Below, piece after piece: positions 4,662-6,627 of a DNA stretch of 6,627 bases (the stretch's first letter is position 1; each line of letters starts with the position of its first letter). The translations under genes and the position numbers were made by a program. This stretch comes from an uncultured Prevotella sp. (GTDB lineage: Bacteria > Bacteroidota > Bacteroidia > Bacteroidales > Bacteroidaceae), in NCBI GenBank assembly GCA_900557255.1, contig USSA01000161.1:1-6627 (forward strand), read 5' to 3'. The notes under the pieces are model-generated. The model saw only the letters and a list, made by a program, of their open reading frames with translations. It was not told where the DNA came from and did no database searches.

Positions 4662-6290
4662 TTAGTAATTGTTTTGTACCAAGGTACCCTTGGCAGCCTC
4701 AATCTCATCCTGTGGAATTGGCAAGTATTTTTTGCTCTCGGACCACTGGATACGCTCAGGAATGCCCTGCGTGTCGTAAGCGGTTTTTTCTTGATTGAGA
4801 ACTTTACCGCCACCAGGCTTCAATACCTCCGCAGCCTTGCCGAAACGAATCAAGTCATAGTAACGCTTGCCCTCGCCAACGAACTCCATTCGGCGCTCTT
4901 CCAACAAATTGTCAAGAGAAACCGTGCGATTAGAAGCATGAGCACGATTGCGAACTAGGTTGAAATAACCTTGTGCCTTTGCCACGTCGCCACCCGTGCG
5001 AAGTATCAACTCTGCTGCATTCAGCAAGGTTTCAGAATAGCGATAAATACGCTGGTTGTTGTCCCAACCGAGGTCGGCATCAGCCACCACACCATCATTG
5101 CCACCCGGACGTCCCAAGTACTTCAAGAGAAAGATACCTGTGTTCTGATAACGACCACCGTAGGTCACGTCGTCACCCGTACGAGCCTTGTAGTCGGCAG
5201 CGTAATCCTTCATATAGAGAATACCACCTGTGCGACGAATATCATTTTGCTCATAGAGATCATATACTTCCTTGGATACATCACAGAATCCCCAACCTCC
5301 ATTCAACTCTTGTTTAGGAGAATAATTAGGGTCGGCTGCAAGATGAGCATCAGAAGCCTTGTAACTCAATCCGTCGATACCAATCATAGCTGGCACCACA
5401 GTGCCACCTGGAGCATTAGCATTACCCCAGCCTCGCTTACTACCCTTGGCGCAATAATTGATTTCGTAGATAGATTCATCACACCACTCGCCACTATACT
5501 CCCAGATGCTAGCGTAGTCACTCATCAAACTATACTTCGTGCTGCTGATGATATCCTCCATATAGCCGAGTGCCTGTTGATAGCGGTTCTCGTCTTTCTG
5601 ATACATCACATAGTCGGCGAAGAGCATCTCTGCGAAAGCCTGTGTAGCATGTCCGCAACGAGTTTTGGTTTCCTTCATCGGAAGGGCTTTGCTATTGATA
5701 ACCTCTTCGAGCATAGCAATTACCTTATTATAAACCTCGTTGGCAGAGAGCTGCTCGGCAATGTAAGGGAACTCCAAGTTTTTCTCATAATAAGGCACGT
5801 TACCCCAGAACTTCCATAGCTGCAAGTAGTAGAAAGCCTTCAGCGTCTTTGCCTCGGCGATGTAAGCAGCCTTCTCTGCATCTGAAATCCCGGCAGCCTC
5901 CTCGGCATCCTTGATAACCCAGTTGGAACGGTTGATACCAGAATAGCTAGTAGTCCATGCTCCCTTGAAGGTCATCAAACTGGTACTCTTGTATTGAGAA
6001 GCCAAGTGGATTTCCTGTTGGTCACTGGTAGAACCACCACCAACATAGATGTCATCGCCCTGTGCATCAGACACGAGGAACAATGGGCACCATCCATCAT
6101 AGTAATCATACCAAGCCAAAGGTGCATAGGCAGCGGTCAACGCTTCATCAAGATGCGACTTGGTGTTGTAATAACCATCGATTGGCAAACTGCTTGCAGG
6201 CTCTACCGACAGAAAGTCGTCGCCGCAAGAAGACAAAGACAATGCCATACTTGCCATCGCACTATATAATAATATATTCTTTGCTTTCAT
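4662..6290 (-). CDS. susD-like: SusD/RagB-family glycan-binding outer-membrane lipoprotein
   Basis: A complete 542-residue SusD-like protein, typical length, which captures oligosaccharides at the cell surface and caps the SusC channel. Seen: a lipoprotein signal (residues 1-21) with lipobox LSSC and acceptor Cys22, followed by GDD, the acidic export cue that sends Bacteroidota lipoproteins to the outer surface. The TPR scaffold includes EAKTLKAFYYLQLWKFWGNVPYY (146-168), RYSETLLNAAE (417-427) and NLVRNRA (444-450). The family's C-terminal signature includes LLEERRMEFVGEGKRYYDLIRFG (462-484), KYLPIPQDEI (521-530) and terminal QNNY. Many Trp/Tyr residues in 60-125 and 263-335 could line a sugar site, but the ligand cannot be assigned. 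The GH16 remnant downstream hints at a beta-glucan. It lies 69 bases after the SusC stop, so it is co-transcribed with it from a promoter outside the window. There is no strong Shine-Dalgarno site; the signal peptide fixes the start. Confidence 0.95.
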   Translation of the reverse strand: MKAKNILLYSAMASMALSLSSCGDDFLSVEPASSLPIDGYYNTKSHLDEALTAAYAPLAWYDYYDGWCPLFLVSDAQGDDIYVGGGSTSDQQEIHLASQYKSTSLMTFKGAWTTSYSGINRSNWVIKDAEEAAGISDAEKAAYIAEAKTLKAFYYLQLWKFWGNVPYYEKNLEFPYIAEQLSANEVYNKVIAMLEEVINSKALPMKETKTRCGHATQAFAEMLFADYVMYQKDENRYQQALGYMEDIISSTKYSLMSDYASIWEYSGEWCDESIYEINYCAKGSKRGWGNANAPGGTVVPAMIGIDGLSYKASDAHLAADPNYSPKQELNGGWGFCDVSKEVYDLYEQNDIRRTGGILYMKDYAADYKARTGDDVTYGGRYQNTGIFLLKYLGRPGGNDGVVADADLGWDNNQRIYRYSETLLNAAELILRTGGDVAKAQGYFNLVRNRAHASNRTVSLDNLLEERRMEFVGEGKRYYDLIRFGKAAEVLKPGGGKVLNQEKTAYDTQGIPERIQWSESKKYLPIPQDEIEAAKGTLVQNNY

Positions 6291-6359
6291 AATTGTAATC
6301 TTTAAAATTGTTCTACGTTTTGCTTAAGATTTCCTTTTATCAACATACACTCTATACGA

Positions 6360-6627
6360 TTAGAATGTTACGTTAGCACCGATAGTAATTGTACGGTTCT
6401 GTGGATAGAAACCACGGTCGATACCTGACTGTGTGCCATTGTAAATCTCAGGCTCCATGCCCTTGTAACCAGTGATGGTTATCAAGTTCTCGGCAGCCAC
6501 ATAGAAACGAAGATTAGAGATGAATACGGTCTCCGTCCATTTCTTTGGCAATGTTACTCCCAGCTGGATATTCTTACCTCAGTTCGGGATAACGAGCTCT
6601 ATCTAAATGCTTTATAATGTTTTTATA
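6360..6627 (-). pseudogene. susC-like: SusC/RagA TonB-dependent receptor, C-terminal part, frame broken
   Basis: Tail of a SusC-like outer-membrane TonB-dependent transporter, the partner of SusD. The last 72 codons (from 6578 to the stop at 6362-6360) read GKNIQLGVTLPKKW, then ISNLRFYVAAENLITITGYKGMEPE, and end GFYPQNRTITIGANVTF, the usual final beta-strands with terminal Phe for outer-membrane assembly. A second frame from the right edge (6627) reads YKNIIKHLDRARYPELR and stops at TAA 6576-6574. Both pieces look like SusC, in order, but in different frames, meeting at 6576-6582 with a net +1 or -2 shift. The usual link between them (about 20 residues containing DGSYLRL) is absent, so a deletion or misassembly at the junction is more likely than a single base slip. 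The body of the protein lies outside the window. If the break is real, this transporter is inactive; being 50 bases from the end, it may be an assembly fault. Confidence 0.8.

Noticed and set aside
4971..5819. Rightward open frame of 282 codons
   Set aside because: Antisense to susD, with no recognisable domain, promoter or ribosome site.

Overview
The window looks like a gut-type Bacteroidota chromosome, most likely Prevotella/Segatella. The evidence is a SusC/SusD pair, a SusD lipoprotein signal followed by acidic residues, promoters of the TTTG / TAnnTTTG type, few strong Shine-Dalgarno sites, moderate GC, and an insert-bearing cytoplasmic cyclophilin. Genus is an inference. Both ends cut through genes, so this may be a whole short contig.

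Left part (1-1013): the N-terminal 200 residues of a DHA2-type major facilitator drug transporter run leftward off the edge with no stop. Upstream of it lies a 411-base gene-free stretch with a TAACTTTG promoter core, a 21-bp-spaced TACGCA direct repeat suggestive of an AraC-type operator, and an opposite-facing promoter-like box with no gene behind it.

Middle (1014-3251): three rightward genes. They are a HAD-superfamily phosphatase-like protein with all four motifs, a 119-residue protein of unknown function with its own promoter, and a cyclophilin-type peptidyl-prolyl isomerase whose domain is split by a Met/charge-rich insert of about 80 residues. Between the last two lies an array of 7-bp repeats in opposed orientations that can fold into a long hairpin.

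Right part (3252-6627): all leftward. An EamA/DMT permease has a very good promoter that fixes its start at 4354 rather than 4468. Beyond it is the tail of a polysaccharide utilisation locus: the C-terminal part of a SusC-like TonB-dependent receptor, a complete SusD-like glycan-binding lipoprotein, a terminator, and then an 18-codon remnant that reads like the extreme C-terminus of a GH16 beta-glucanase, followed by a strong terminator. The SusC reading frame is broken about 72 codons before its end, at a point where a conserved segment appears to be missing.

No wholly new system is evident. The most informative observations are the GH16 fossil, which hints at the former beta-glucan target of the locus, the SusC junction, the heptamer inverted array, and the divergent operator-like region. 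No tRNA, rRNA, CRISPR array, IS element or transposase was seen.
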